From positions 186,001 to 250,000 of the forward strand of contig VYZB01000381.1 in the NCBI GenBank assembly GCA_013397455.1: 64,000 nt of DNA, in the 5' to 3' direction. Within the stretch, counting starts at the first letter, position 1; each line of letters begins with the position of its first letter. Positions 22,861-35,565 of this stretch are shown here, piece by piece. The notes below the pieces were generated by a model. The model did no database searches and had not been told where the DNA came from. It was given only the letters and a program-made list of their open reading frames with translations. This DNA is from Crotophaga sulcirostris (Eukaryota > Chordata > Aves > Cuculiformes > Crotophagidae). Both the position numbers and the translations under genes were made by a program.

Positions 22861-25800
22861 AATCAATGTAAGATCTAGTCTTGAGAATGATGGATAAATA
22901 GTAATGTTAAAAGCTATGACAAGATCCTACAGCAACTCTTATGCTCCAGTCTTCCTTGCTCTGTCCTTGCAGGTCTCTCTGCAAAAAGCCCAATTTCCCA
23001 CATCTAGCAAGTTAATAGGTACCAGGGCCTACATGGGGAGCAGGTCCTGCTCTCAGAATTGCTGGTAGGAACTTGCTCAACCTGTGGTTGTACAAGTCTG
23101 TTCTGAACTAGTATCCTGCACTGGTCTCTGACTATGCTGTGCTTGTGAGATTACAGTGTTTCAGAGGCAGTTTAAAGCTGAGGTCCTTTTATTTTGATGC
23201 AAGTGCTAATGTTAACTAATTATAGTCTGTGTTCTGTAAGTACTGTTACTGCAATACTGTTCACTTTCTGTCCTGACTGTTGCTGTCTGAGTTGTGAAGT
23301 AACCTAGCAAATATCTGTTTTAGAGGTGACAGTGTTTTAAAAGGAGGTGAAATGATTTCTATTTATGAATTCCAAGGTCTTTTTGAAATGACACATGACA
23401 TGTGCCTAGCAGTAGTAGATAATAACCCTTTTTCAAACTCTGAGCGACAAAGCTGCTGCCATGCCAGTGTTCTGTATGCATCGGTGAGGTAAAACAGACA
23501 GAATTTAGAAAAAGCATGTATTCTGTATCAAAACTGTAAGGCATAAAGTGAAGCAACTGGGCGCAAAGCTTCCTCAGACCCCCTGTTTTCAAAAGTCCTA
23601 AGTAAGTTTAAATTTGAAATCTGATATTCATTGATGGGCTAGGCTGGTAATATTCAGACTTGCTCCCGTGACTTACATTGCTGGGAAAGGAAGAAATTTT
23701 GAAGCATAGTGAAGTTTTTCCAGAAATCATATGCTTCTTTTGACTGTCTGCTTGGGAACAATGTAAATGTGAGTGTGTTTCCTGGTGATTGCCCAGGTGA
23801 TAGTCTCTTAGGCATTCCACTGAACGGCCACCTGTCTGCCTATAATAAATGATGGCTATAAAGGGAAGTGATAGCAGCCATGATACAGCCAGAGGCATTT
23901 GTTTATATTCTTATAATATGTATCAGATTGAATAAAAATTATCACTTACAATTGACAAATGGAGAGTGGAGATAGTTGGTGGGTACGAAGAAGCTCAGCC
24001 AGGGCTGGGCCTGCTGCAAACTTTTTTCAGTGAAGGCTGTCTGCAGAATGCAGGTGTTGAGCCAGCTAGTGATTAATGGCAAAGCTGGAGGCTTCCTTGT
24101 GTTAATGATTCACATATCTTTGCATAGCAGCACACAGTCAGTAAAACCTCTGGTTGCTTCTTGGAAAGGAATCCTGATGGGTAGAGGCTGCCATTTTGGG
24201 GTGGAGTGTGTAGTTAATTAAATGGGAGCCAAAGCAGCGGAGTGTTCTTGGGCATTTCTCCAGTGGAAGAGTACTGATGTGAAGTATTGCCCCTCAGTTT
24301 AAGTGGTGTACAAGACCAGGGTTGCTGAACCTAAGCAGAGCACACCTGGCTGGATGCAGGAGTGCTATTATGTACAACTGTAATGACTGTTGTGTGAACA
24401 AGGGAAAAAGGTATTCCTTGGATCTCTTTCAGAACAAGAGTCTGCCTTATATGACTGTTCTCCTGAATGGCTGCCAATATTTCTAACCTCTTGTCTCTGT
24501 GTAGACGCAGCACTTCATCTTCTGGATCAAGAAGCTGAGTATGCCCAAGTGCGAACCTTAGGACTGACCAAGGGGGCTGGAGAGAAAGCCAAGTGCATAC
24601 AAGCTGCAAACAAGCTGAATGTTTTAAACTCTCACTAGTGTTTGATCCTTTTTGGCAAGTCTTGGGAGGTATACTGGAAATAAAGAAAAATTTTGGGCCA
24701 AAAGTAGAAAAACATTTTCTCAAGACAAGTGATGCTACTTGACATAAGTATAAAACCAGACTGGACAAATATTTAGAAAATGTGCATCTGATAGAGGTGG
24801 TGAACTATGTGGCCTCTGCGAACTATTTTTCAGGACAGCTTTTTGTATTCTACATGTAAGGTGTATTCCTGCAGTTATCTGTAGTGATCTGCCATGTTCT
24901 TATTTGCTGTTCAAAGGTGTTTTGAGGTAGGTTTATTGAAATGAAGTAGCAGTGCTGCAGTACAGGCCAGTTGCGTCCTGTTTTGGTATGAAGGGATAAA
25001 GATTTCATCTGTAGATATTTTGTAGAAGAAATAATTATGGAACATTCAACAAGCTCTAGCAAAAATTTTAATGTCCTCTCACCAACCTGTTCCTCACTAC
25101 TGTACTTGCTGCTACCTGGTCTTGCTAGGACAAACAGTTCTTTGCATACATTCATAAGCCATATAATACATGATGTGATCAGCATCCATATTGAAAGGGT
25201 TTCATTCTCACATGAAACAGAAGTGATTTGAGCTACCTGTCTTCCTTGCTCAGTACAGGGCAATGGGGCTTGGAGTACAAAGGAACATTCATGTGTGAGT
25301 GACTGGGCTGAAGATGTACAGTGAAGAAGGGATAATGCCTGAGATGCGGTACAGGAGCCTGCAGACTCTTCTCGGTTGTTTATGTTAAAAGCCCAAAGAG
25401 GAACAGGCTGTGCACCATCTAACGAGCTCTCAACAGGCTCAGCCACAGATTCCTGGCAAGCTGATGCTATTTGGAAAGAATGCTGTCATCTATTTTAAGG
25501 AAAAAATAAATCAGAAAGCCATTACTTATTAGATAAAGTGATAAGAGCCCTAACATAGCGCGTAGGATTTCCTCTAAGGTTTATGGCTTGCTCTGTCTCC
25601 CCTTCCTTCTAAGGAGAATCAAGTATTTGAGTTATTTGTTGGGTTTTGCATGTGTGCTATTGTATTCTTGCTTTTCCCCCACCTGCTAGTTTCTCTTCTC
25701 TTTTTCTGTATCTGAGCCTTCCAGATACCTACAGCATGAACGTGTGCAGCTCTGGCACAAGGCCATTCCCTCTGCCTTCATAGCATGTGCCAAATATGTT

Positions 25801-26339
25801 AAGAATCAGTCAAGAGGACTGCTACAAAAATAACAGCACTGGCATTATCTCTGCTCCTCCTACTCCCCTAGGGCTCCCTGTGTAGCATTTATACATTGTT
25901 AACAGGATGGTGATCCACCCCCCCCCCCTCTGGGGTGTTTGGAGAAATTGTCCCCCTAAGCGATGTTTGACGTTTATCTCACTCTTGAGGGGTTATTTTT
26001 CCCCTCCCACTGTCTCAGCTGTATACTTATTCTCAAATTTCAGTCTAGAAGGTGACTTCTGCATTTTGCTCTGTTGTGGTGGTTAGGGCACAAGGGGACC
26101 GCGGAGCATTGATGTTTTCTTTGCTTTCTTTCCCCAGAGATTCTGCATGCAGGTGACTCTTCCTCCCATACAGGACTAATAGCAATTCTCTCTAGAGTGC
26201 ATTAGTGCTGCCCCTGCCCTGGACTGCTGGATAGGAATGAGAGGTACATCATCTCTGGTCCTCCTGTAACAGTTTTGCCCCATGTGAAGGGTGTGTCCTG
26301 GGGCAGTATATCTCAACAAATCCTTAGTGCATAATTATC
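22861..26339. other. Non-coding stretch with two long open frames
   Basis: No gene recognised. A 198-codon minus-strand frame (24850-25446) opens at GTG, has no ATG until well inside, and shows no domain. A 145-codon minus-strand frame (24331-24768) opens at TTG. A homopolymer of 11 C lies at 25918-25928. Sequence at 24640-24790 has weak LINE-like phrasing (AAACCAGACTGGACAAATAT) but is not firmly assignable. Confidence 0.45.
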
Positions 26340-26507
26340 AGAGTATCACAAGGTTGGAAAAGACTTCTGAGATCATCAAGTCCAACCTATAACCCAACAC
26401 TAACACCAAGCCATCATCTAAACCATGGCACTGAGTACCTCATCCAATCTCCTCTTAAACACCCCCAGGGACGGCGACTCCACCACCTCCCTGGGCAGTG
26501 CATTCCG
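26340..26507 (-). mobile_element. CR1 LINE 3' end
   Basis: A minus-strand copy of the young group. GAGTATCACAAGGTTGGAAA at the plus-strand left end is the octamer tail and 3' signature. Homology runs through the CCTATAACCCAACACTAACA segment and the ORF2 terminus to GGGCAGTGCATTCCG at about 26507, where it is truncated. Several transitions (for example AAAGACTTCTGAGATCATCA) make it somewhat older than the copy at 63.7 kb. Confidence 0.93.
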
Positions 26508-26929
26508 TTATGCTCTGGAGCTGACTTTTAACAACGATAATTGCCTTTCCTGGGTTAATGATTTAACTACCCCATGTGACTCTGGTTTCTCTCATTATGC
26601 TTGTTCCAGGGGGATAAAGAAAACTAAGCATTATAACTGGAGTTGACAAAAACTTGCTGGAGCAATATGGAGACCAGCTAGCTCTGTCCACTAAGCAAAA
26701 GTGTACGTTCACTCTGAGCTGGATAGTTGTTGGGTCCTGACTTGCAACCAGTAGCTCATGCCACTAGGCAATGCTTTCTGTTCTCCTTTCCTCTTTCCTT
26801 TTCACTTAGGCTCTTCCTCCTAAGTTCTAAGAGTAGAGGGCTAATAACACAATAACTCGGGGTGGAAATCTTTTCACTTCCCCCTCTCTCTACCCCCTGC
26901 TCCTGTCCATACAAGATTGATAATGAAAC
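26508..26929. other. Non-coding spacer
   Basis: No gene or repeat recognised. Confidence 0.45.
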
Positions 26930-27065
26930 AGATACCTTTCACCGGCGTAATTTTCATATTTAATGAGCGTGACTCAGAAACTATTGCATTAATTAGTCAA
27001 ATCCCACAAACCGTTAATGGTGCACGCGGTAATTAATATTGTATTCAATTAAAAGCTGACCTGTT
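26930..27065. promoter_or_regulatory. Candidate conserved enhancer, TAAT-rich
   Basis: At least five homeodomain-type cores occur in about 110 bp: TAATT at 26948, TTTAATGAG near 26960, ATTAATTAG at 26988-26996, GTTAATGG at 27013-27020 and GGTAATTAATATT at 27028-27040. An AP-1-type TGACTCA lies at 26970-26976. CpGs are retained (ACCGGCG, GCACGCGG) in otherwise CpG-poor DNA. No repeat signature is present. A developmental enhancer is inferred; nothing in the window shows its target gene. Confidence 0.4.
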
Positions 27066-27294
27066 TCAGGTGCCTTCCCTTGGTTTGGGGGGCTCTTTGC
27101 AGACTGCGTATGTTCCAGTGCCTGAGGCCAAGCCTTTTATTTTGTTCCATTGGTGGGCAAGGGAGGTATTCTTTTTTCCTGGTTTGCTTTTATGTTGTTC
27201 TTTTTTTTTTTCCTTCCATGAACATATGCTGGTTTCTCCCCCTGCCTCCATCTCCAAACGTGGTTGCTCTCACTATACAGACAACCTGCTTGCT
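27066..27294. other. Short non-coding spacer
   Basis: Contains a T-rich run near 27200. Open frames here on both strands have no recognisable domain. Confidence 0.4.
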
Positions 27295-27430
27295 GTGATT
27301 TATGGATTAGCACAGCGCGGAGCTCACAGACTGGAAAATTTCCAGTTTACACAAGAATTCCCTGAAAAATGAGCTTGGTTAATTTATTTCTTTCATTAAC
27401 GAATTTGAACTGTGAGATAATCTTTTTGAA
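27295..27430. promoter_or_regulatory. Candidate conserved non-coding element
   Basis: A high-complexity block with GATTTATGGATTAGCAC, a CAGCGCGGAGC segment, GGAAAATTTCC (near-palindromic, 27331-27341), GGTTAATTTATTTC and CATTAACGAATTTG. It resembles the block at 26930-27065 and may form one regulatory cluster with it. Confidence 0.3.
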
Positions 27431-28977
27431 ACCCACTACCCTTGCCTTCAGAAACCCTGAGAAGCAAAAAGGGTCCCTGTTGTGCTTCCACAGGGCTCAA
27501 ATTCACGTCTTAAGTAGCTGTGGACAAAAATGTGTGGTCAAAATTTACTTCTGAAACTTCTTTAAAGAGATGGGGCGGTTTTGTCATCTGAAGGTGAAGG
27601 GTGTAGGTCCTAGATCCTAATGTTAATGTTTCAGATCTGCTTGTCTGAGTTAACTCCCTGCTGTATCCCGCTGAAGCCTGCGGGTTTGCTGTTGGTTGAT
27701 TCTGTGGGAGTAGGGTGCAGTTTTCAAGCCAAGCCTCTTTGTCACAGCACCCCCCTCCTATTCAGCTGTGGTTCACTGGTCATCTAAGATCCATAGACCA
27801 TATGCAGTAGTTTCCTGTGCTGTTTCTTCCTTTTCAGTAAGAGGTGATGAGTTGTGTATAGGTTCAGTTGTAATGTTCCTGTCTGCTGATGTGAACTGAG
27901 GACCACTGGGTACAGTGACCTCACAGCTGGAAGTTGCTGCTTCAGATCAGTTTGGGCCATTCCACTAGAATTATTAAAAACAATTTCTCATGCTTTTTGT
28001 AGGTGTGGGGTTTTTTTCCTCCTTCTTTTTTTCCTCTGTCCTCCTGGTCACAGTTATGATCTGTTTCCAAACACTCCACAATGCGTCTATTCCATGCTGA
28101 ATGACTCAGAACATGCTACCTAATCCCTTCAACAAATTTGGAGATCTTGTTTGAACTCTGATTTTCCTATGTTCTGACATGGAAGGGGGCAGGACTGAAT
28201 ACAGCCCTAAACTTCCCACTGAAGTTGTTATCACCCATCTGTCTCACAAACACTGTGTCGTGGACTGAAAAAACCAGTATTTTTAATAAAATCAACCTAC
28301 TTGCTTCTTGAACAATTTGGTTTCTGCTCTGACCAAAGGCTTTTCCACTGAATCACTGCTCTCTAACCAGCTCGCTTGGTTTCTGTTGCTGTATTGTTTT
28401 ATTTTCTCCTAAAGATAAATATGTTCCTATTCATACTAAATTTCTGCAGAACAGAAGGGAAAAATATGCTCTTGTCTTGAAAACAGGCTATTGCTATAAA
28501 GACTTTGAATGAGAAACACATGAAATATCACTGTGATTTCTTCTTAAATAAGTTTAGTAATCTTTTAAGAACATAAATTCTTTGAAACAAAATAATACAG
28601 ATGCTTTGTAAACATCTATTATTTTCCTTTAAATCAACAGAAATTGCTGAGAAGGATTTTCACTTTTTGCTGTTAAAGTCACAGCAAATCTAGTAATGGT
28701 GTCCACATATTGATGCCTGTTCATTTGTCCAGCTGAAATGTTTCTGTGCACGTGGTATTTGCCACACTTATGATGCCTTTCATCCCCTTTTTTCTTAAGG
28801 TTGAGGACCTCTCAAACGCTTTTACATGGGTGTGTGGGGGCTCCTGTGGCACAGAGCCTCCGGACAATGGGATTGCTTCCTGTAGGTGTCTTTTGTGGTT
28901 CTCTTGCAAGAATTTTGAGGAATCCTGGTGGTCTGCAGACTGTAAACTGGAAACCATTAGTGTGAATAATGCCGTAT
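27431..28977. other. Non-coding stretch
   Basis: No gene, exon or repeat recognised on either strand; frames are under 80 codons. Confidence 0.45.
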
Positions 28978-29245
28978 AACAGTATTACAAGGTTGAAAAG
29001 GACCTCTGAGATCATCGAGTCCAACCTATAACCCAACACTACCACCATCCCATCATCTAAACCATGGCACTCAGTGCCTCATCCAGTCTCCTCTTAAACG
29101 CCTCCAGGGTCGGTGACTCCCACCTCCCTGGGCAGCACATTCCAATGGCCAGTCACCCTTTCAGGGAAGAACTTTTTCCTAACATCAAGCCTAAACTTTC
29201 CCTGACGAAGCTTGAGTCCATGTCCTATAGTTCTGTCACTGGTCA
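28978..29245 (-). mobile_element. CR1 LINE 3' end
   Basis: A minus-strand copy of the young group, running from the octamer-type tail ACAGTATTACAAGGTTG through the 3'UTR and ORF2 terminus back to the GTTCTGTCACTGGTCAG segment (ORF2 region reading QVTSDRTRG in the intact frame). Small deletions break the frame, for example one near 29117. It is a dead insertion. Confidence 0.95.
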
Positions 29246-31689
29246 GTAATGGACTTCAGCTTTGTGTAGGGCAGGGAAGATGTTGCTTTTTGTTCCTTGT
29301 CAGGAATTATTGTATACTGTATTCAGTACCTCAAAAGCACTTGCTGACTAAAGTATTGCTGATCCTTTTAACCTGTGTATGCTTCCTTTAGAAGGGCAGG
29401 TATCAAGTGGGGAGGCCTGTGAAATTGAATGACTGACTGAAAGTGTTGACAGGAATACTTGTGTACTCTGAGCCACTGTCAGTCAGTTTTCACTGAGGGT
29501 CTGGAAATTTTAATGATGCTTGCTCAACAAGAGCGAGTGAGCTGCCCACTGTTCTCCCCAGTTGGCTACACTGCATGTCACTCCTGTGCCTAGCACTGCA
29601 ACCGTGCCACATAGGGAGCACTCACCAAAGTGAGTACTGACAAATATGGGATCTCCCACAGGACTGTGGTAAACATCGTGTGATTTTTGAAATTGCAAGG
29701 GTGAGGCAAAATTTATTTGTGGACTACTTCCCCCTCCCCTTCCTGGTCATTGCTTTGAGATATGCAAACTGGGGATGGATTGTTCAAACCAACTGAAGAG
29801 AAACTGGTTTGGGAATTGTTACCTAACCACCCTAAGCCTCTGCAAATCTTAGTATAATTCTTGTGGAAAGCAAATGCGACTTGCTGAACTGTTTGAAGTA
29901 TAGGCCATATTCTTGTATCACTGTTGGCAAGTACCCTGACAAGCACATTGCCAGGTACAAATGCAAGTTCTCTGAGGAGCTGGAGGTTTAAGTGCTGCAC
30001 ACATTCGTACAGCAGGCAAAGGAAGAGCATGCTGGTGAATTCTTGAATATCCCTTTAATGTGAAATAGATATTCCTTGGACAGCTGACTGAGTTGCTAGC
30101 TGACAAATTGGGCTCTCCAGATTCTTTTCCTTCAAGAACAGTTTGCTGGCATAAAAAGCAAGACCTTCCTGCATGTTTATGTTCTTGTATTATAGTGATC
30201 ATTTAATCTGCAATGCTTTGTGTTGAACGAGACAGATCTTTTAGTTGTTGGGTTAGCTTACCTTACTTCCTTACATTACTCTGCTGGACTGTATGGTTAG
30301 AGGAAAGCAAGTGAATTTTCTGCTGTTTTCAGGAGCTGGAGTTTTCCCCGAAGAAACTGGTGACGTTCTCTGGGAAAAGTAAGGATAGAACAAAACTGAG
30401 TGTATACTGAAGCTCAGCTGTTGTCTTTCCTCTGGAGACTGAAGTTAATGGGGTGGCATGTGGAATCCTCCTGGTGCATTGCTACACGGTCGCTGAATAT
30501 CTGGCAGTTGTTATTTTTCCCATCATTAGGAAGTTTATTGTGCCTAAATGAAGGAAAGTCTGATTTTGTAGGGGGGAACATGAAAATGTATGATACATGC
30601 TTCTTAAGAGGAAAACCAAAATAATTCTTGAAATCTTGGTAATTGTTCTTATGTATTCTCAGTCTAAGTGTAAGTTCTAAGATAGGTGGGCAAAAAAAGC
30701 CTTTGATCATGTTGTGCTAAAGTCTGGAAGATATGGCAGCTAAACTGGGAGGAGAAACCACGGCATGAGTGTCGCCTCTGATTCCTAGGGGAGTCCCACT
30801 CCTTTAATGTAAGATGCAATTGAGAACAAATTCAAATAAAACTAATTGACTGTGTCTAGGGAGAATCAGAGAAATTAAATGTGATTCAGTTTGGAAGTCA
30901 CCACACTTTTGTCCCTGTTTGGGACAGAGACAGGATTGCCAAGAAAAGAGTAGTAGCTATGGTCCAAGTCATGTGTGGTTCTCTTAGTTCAAAATTAAAA
31001 TGACTGGAGAGGAGCCATATTTTCAATTTTTTTCTTTCTTTTTAACAAAGAAGGTACATAAAGCCTTATTTCTTAAATATAGCAAGACCAAACAAAAAGT
31101 AGGTTTTTTATGTCCTGATAAGACTGGCTAAACCTCATCCTAGGTCAAAGCTGTCTCTTACTTTCCTCTTGGGGCCCTCTTCCTTTGCTTCCATGATTAC
31201 CTTTAGCTGTTGCTGTTTATTTTGGAGACCTAAGCAAGAAGTAACTCGGATTCAAGAGACTGGCCTTTGTAACCCATCACCTTGGACAGAACATCTAAAG
31301 GTGGCAAATGTAGTGTCATCCAGGATTAGGATTAGAAACTGCAACCTCAAGGCAGCGTAATATGTTGTGGTCCTAAATTTTCTAAGAACTGTTTTGATAC
31401 CCTGAAGGTGAGAATCCTCATGTTACCTCTATTTAGTCGATGATGGATGGATTAAAGAACACAAATTTGGCTTACTGAACAGGGATACCTTTAAGAAAGC
31501 AGGAGAAAACTAAACTTTTCTGTTCACAATGCCAAAGAGCTGTTTGTGAGGATGGGTATTAACCATGCATAAGGAAAGCAGTTTTGAGCTCTCTGCATCT
31601 GTGTCTCTGTGTATATATGTGTGTGTCTCTATTTCCAGCACAGGAGAGAATCCAACAATATTTCACCCAAATGAGAAATGTTATTCTGC
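29246..31689. other. Non-coding stretch
   Basis: No gene recognised; the largest frames are about 105 codons and unrecognised. A short TG/TA low-complexity run lies at 31599-31628. Confidence 0.45.
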
Positions 31690-31995
31690 AGATTAAACCC
31701 ACCCAGTGCCTGGTTTTGTCTTTATTTATGCCTTTCTATTTCCTTCTCTGCTGACATGGGTGCACATGCCGGGAAGCACTGAAGGACGTAATTGGCGTTG
31801 TGAAAAATTATTGGGAAGCCAGGACGTTCCCTCGCAGTGATCCCCCCCTTCTCCTTCCCATCTGTCACCATCTAATGTGACAAAGTTTTTATCGGGCATT
31901 GAGGCAGAGGAGATTAAAAGTAAATACTGCAATCAGGAAGCAGCTGGGGGGAAAATGTAACACATTTCACACTAAGCTGAACAGCTCATCAACTT
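31690..31995. promoter_or_regulatory. Candidate conserved non-coding element
   Basis: Contains TTTATTTATGCC, GACGTAATTGGCG, AAAAATTATTGGG, GTTTTTATCGGGC (a TTTTATxG core typical of posterior HOX sites) and GGAGATTAAAAG, with several retained CpGs and no repeat signature. The texture suggests selection. An enhancer role is inferred only. Confidence 0.33.
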
Positions 31996-34084
31996 AGCCT
32001 TGTATATCTACGGCAGATGAGAGGAAGGGAGGGCTGCAGGGGGATGGTGTGGTTCAACGTGCTTCTCCACTCTGGGAGTCTGAAGAGGATGGTGTATTTT
32101 CCTATACAAATAAGATTCATGCTTTCTGGCACTCACTTGCTTTGGGGAAGGAAAAAAACCCAGGAGTGCAGTAGTTTTCCACTTGCTTTTGTAACAAGCT
32201 CCTGTAAAACAATGTTTTCCCAGGCCCTCATTCGTATATCTTTTTGGACTCCCTTCCTGGTTTAGTGATGATCCTGGGTCATGTGCTATTCAGCTTGGAG
32301 GGCTTTACCAGATGTGTAGCTCTGGCTGCTGTGGGCTCCTGTTGCACCATATCTGGGGACCTGCAAGATGGCGAAGTGAGAGGCACTGTGTACAGGTGGA
32401 TACAGTGATGTTTAAGGTTCATGGAGTTGGACACAGAGGTCTTTGATATGCACTGTTACATTCTGTCTAACTTGATCTGCCTGCAAAGGCCAAGAAACAT
32501 GAAAATTTTATGGCACATTGCTTTATTCTTATTTCTGTGTATAAAAACTGAAGTCTTTGAGCATTACCAGTCACACTGACTTCTCGCAAGGATTTTAAAA
32601 GCTTTAGCTTTTATTTCCAAAACTGCAGCCTTTTTTGCTGTGCTGATATGATGTAAGTTCAGGGCCGGTGAGCAAGTGTAGACTGATGTATAGGGAGGGC
32701 TGTCAAAATCTTTTCTCTATCCTTGGTATAAACAAAGCTTTGGAAAGAGATGCAGGCTTCCCTGTCCCTGTGTATGTGTGTCCTGCTATGGAGGGATGGG
32801 ATCTTCGTATACAGGAGAATCTCAGTCTCCAGGACTATTTTAGTCCTTGTCTTTGCAACTGAATTGTGGTAGATGTCCAGTTTAGGTAATTTCTGTTGGT
32901 ATTTCTCATGAGGTGGAAAGTTATTTTGCCAGAAAATAGACTCTGACCGTGTTGCTTTAACTAGTTTGATGGGATTTCCTTAATTTATTATTACTTTCAA
33001 GCTTTCTTGTCATCTGTTCTTCAATGTTTATGAGATGTCCTGCCACTGTTAACAAGTTTTCTAAGGATAAAGAGTCACAAAATCTTTCCAACTGCTTGCT
33101 GAACAGCTAGATTGGACAGTGTCTTCTCACATAGGGTGACAGCTCTGGTAAGGATCCGTCTGGGCTGGCATCATGTTGCCTTTTGGTGTCATCCTCTAGA
33201 AGAGCTTGCTCAGGTTGTGAAACCCATGACTAGGAGAAACTGCATCCCAACCTCAAACAATAACCACGGGATGATTCTGTGGCTTCTCTAAAGCCTACAA
33301 ATAGCACAATGTAAGAATTTCTTGCTATTTCACCAACATGCCTGTTCCTCCTTATGAACATTTGATCTCATGAATTAGTCATCCTTCATTGGCTATAAAA
33401 TCCACCAAATAAGTCAGTCACGGAAGTGCATAGTTCATAAAAATTTGTTTTGTAACGAAAGTGGAACCTGTTACGTCTTCCAGTGTTAACTTAAAAAGCC
33501 TCCCTTCCACTGGACTGCCAGCAATAAATATTTTGTCTGTATAACAGCATTTACAATATTGGCCAAGGACGTCTGTTATCTACATAGTATGAAGGAAATG
33601 GGGCAAATAAGGCAAAGGGTTATTATTATACTTTTTTCCAGTATCTCTGAATTATGAAAAAATAGGTAAGTTATTGAGATTTTTTTTTCAGTAGCTCACA
33701 TGAACTGAATTGCTGCTTGCTAGTATTCGGTAGCTAAGTTCTGATTACACTGTCTGCAACAAGAAGAACCCACCCTCATAATGGAACTACTCATTTGCTG
33801 TCTTGTTGATGCAGTTACATGCTTTATCTTAGGTCTGTGGGCCTTTATCTTCTCTTCTGTGTCACTGTTTTTCTAATTATCTGAAGGCCACAGTCATTTT
33901 AGAGACCAGAACTGGGAGTCTTGCTCTTACTCTCAACATTCTTCAATTCTCACTTTTCCTCTGTTGACATCAAAACCAGAAGGAGAAGAAGGAGCCACAC
34001 GGGCATGCAGAACATGCAGAGGAATTAAACAAATGAGGGAGAGGCTTGGGGAAATTTCTAGACAGGCAGAGGAGTGTGTGCAGG
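31996..34084. other. Non-coding stretch
   Basis: No gene or clear repeat recognised. Confidence 0.45.
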
Positions 34085-34330
34085 AAAGATCAGGCTGGAC
34101 CTTGAAAATTTCCAAAGACGGAGGTTCCACAATCCCTCTGGGTAACCTGTTCCTCTGCTTATTTATGGTGAAAACACTTTTATTCAGTCAGAATCTCACT
34201 TCTTGAAATTAATTCTCTCAACCTCTCATTCTCCTGCCTTGTGCCTCCATGAAAATCCTTGCTGAATCTTCATCTCCTTTTAGGTGTTGAAAGGTTGCTT
34301 AGGGTTCCCCTCTTGCTAAGCAGACCATTT
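34085..34330 (-). mobile_element. Old CR1 LINE 3' region
   Basis: Read on the plus strand, GGACCTTGAAAATTTCCAAA followed by GACGGAGGTTCCACAATCCC and CTGGGTAACCTGTTCC is the reverse complement of the CR1 ORF2 terminus (the part encoding WNxLPREVVExPSLEVFK). Homology fades through GGTGAAAACACTTTTATTCA to about 34330. No octamer tail is readable, and divergence is clearly higher than in the young group. Confidence 0.75.
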
Positions 34331-35124
34331 GTAGAAAAGGAAGAATATTTTGATTGCTTTCTGGGTAATAGTGCAAAGCATCTCCTGCAAAGTTTAAGAT
34401 GAAATCGAAGAACTTCAGCTGAAGTAAAAATGAACTGAAATTTAGCTACACAAAAGCTGTGGAAGCTATGCTGATAAAACAGGCTTTCATCACCATGATG
34501 GCCCCCTAAAATGAAAGAACATGTGGTTTAGACTTCAGGCTGTATCCCTCACCTTGCAGTTCTTTAACACCATGAGCTTCCATGCAGATATTTGAAGAGA
34601 AATTGCTTGGTGTTCGTGATGTATCTAGGTATTAGAGGGGAGAGATCCAAGAAAAACCTGATACTGCACTTAATTTCTGTGCTAAATGCAACTGTACGTT
34701 AAATATTACTGAGGTCCACACTTAAAAATATAGATGACAAATGGAAATGTAGAAATGCTACTCTGGTCACTGAAATGGGAAAGCAGTCTTCAGAGTGCTT
34801 AGTGGGGCCTCATGCCTTAGATAAGCAGTAGGGGCAGGTGCCCTGCATCTAGTTGGCCTTAACATCTACTCTTGGACAATGCTTTTATTGCATTCTGTCT
34901 GCCAATATCACAGGAAATTTCTAAGGCTTCCATGTGCCTCAGCATGTTATTTGCCATGACATTCACTGTAACAGCCTTCCATTAAGATCAAATGGGCAGG
35001 ATATACACAATAGGGGGAGATCTCTACCCACAGCCTCCATTCAACCTCACTTGTTTTCCAAAAATTTTACTGGTTTTAGGTAAGCTGCTAGAGTTGACCA
35101 AAACAGAGATGGGACATGCATGAC
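34331..35124. other. Non-coding stretch
   Basis: No gene or repeat recognised. Confidence 0.45.
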
Positions 35125-35335
35125 CCTGAAAGGGTGATTGGCCATAGGAATGCACTGCCCAGGGAGGTGGTGGAGTCGCCATCCCTGGAGATGTTTAAGG
35201 GGAGATTGGATGAGGCACTGAGTGCCATGGTTGGCATAGATGATGGGTTGGTGTTAGTGTTGGGTTATAGGTTGGACTCGATGATCTCAGAGGTCCTTTC
35301 CAACCTTGTAATACTGTGATACTGTGATATTATGA
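35125..35335 (+). mobile_element. CR1 LINE 3' end, ORF2 stop lost
   Basis: A plus-strand copy of the young group, beginning at CCTGAAAGGGTGATTGGCC and ending with repeated ATACTGTG octamers at about 35335. It encodes the last ORF2 residues ([20 protein letters not shown]...LSAMV). The usual TAG after the ATGGTT codons is replaced by GGC, so the open frame runs on through the 3'UTR to 35319. This is a by-product of mutation, not a new protein. Confidence 0.95.
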
Positions 35336-35427
35336 AACTGCTGGATAAATCCTTCTGTGCTTTCTATGTGATGCTCCCTCCCCCCTGTCTCAGGAATGCA
35401 TGTTATATGGAGCCTTTCAGGCTGATG

Positions 35428-35565
35428 CTGTCAATCCTGCTGCTAGATTTATTTTAAAAATACTCATGTCTTCAAGACTTTTTTTTTTTCCTGTCTGTCA
35501 ATCCTGCTGCTAGATTTATTTTAAAAATACTCATGTCTTCAAGACTTTTTTTTTTTTTCCTGTCT
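35428..35565. repeat. 67-bp tandem duplication
   Basis: A unit starting CTGTCAATCCTGCTGC at 35428 is repeated head to tail from 35495. The two copies are identical apart from poly-T length (11 versus 13 T). The unit itself contains the T-run, so slippage or a very recent tandem duplication explains it; an assembly duplication is also possible. Confidence 0.95.

Noticed and set aside
24331..24768. 145-codon minus-strand frame, and a splice-acceptor-like CTCTTGTCTCTGTGTAG near 24504 on the plus strand
   Set aside because: The minus frame opens at TTG. The acceptor-like site is followed by a frame that soon ends, with no matching donor and no recognised protein.
24850..25446. 198-codon minus-strand open frame
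   Set aside because: It opens at GTG, has no ATG until deep inside, shows no domain, signal or splice context, and sits in ordinary AT-rich DNA; most likely chance.
25918..25928. Run of 11 C as a possible quadruplex or i-motif
   Set aside because: A single homopolymer run without neighbouring C-runs cannot form the four-tract structure.
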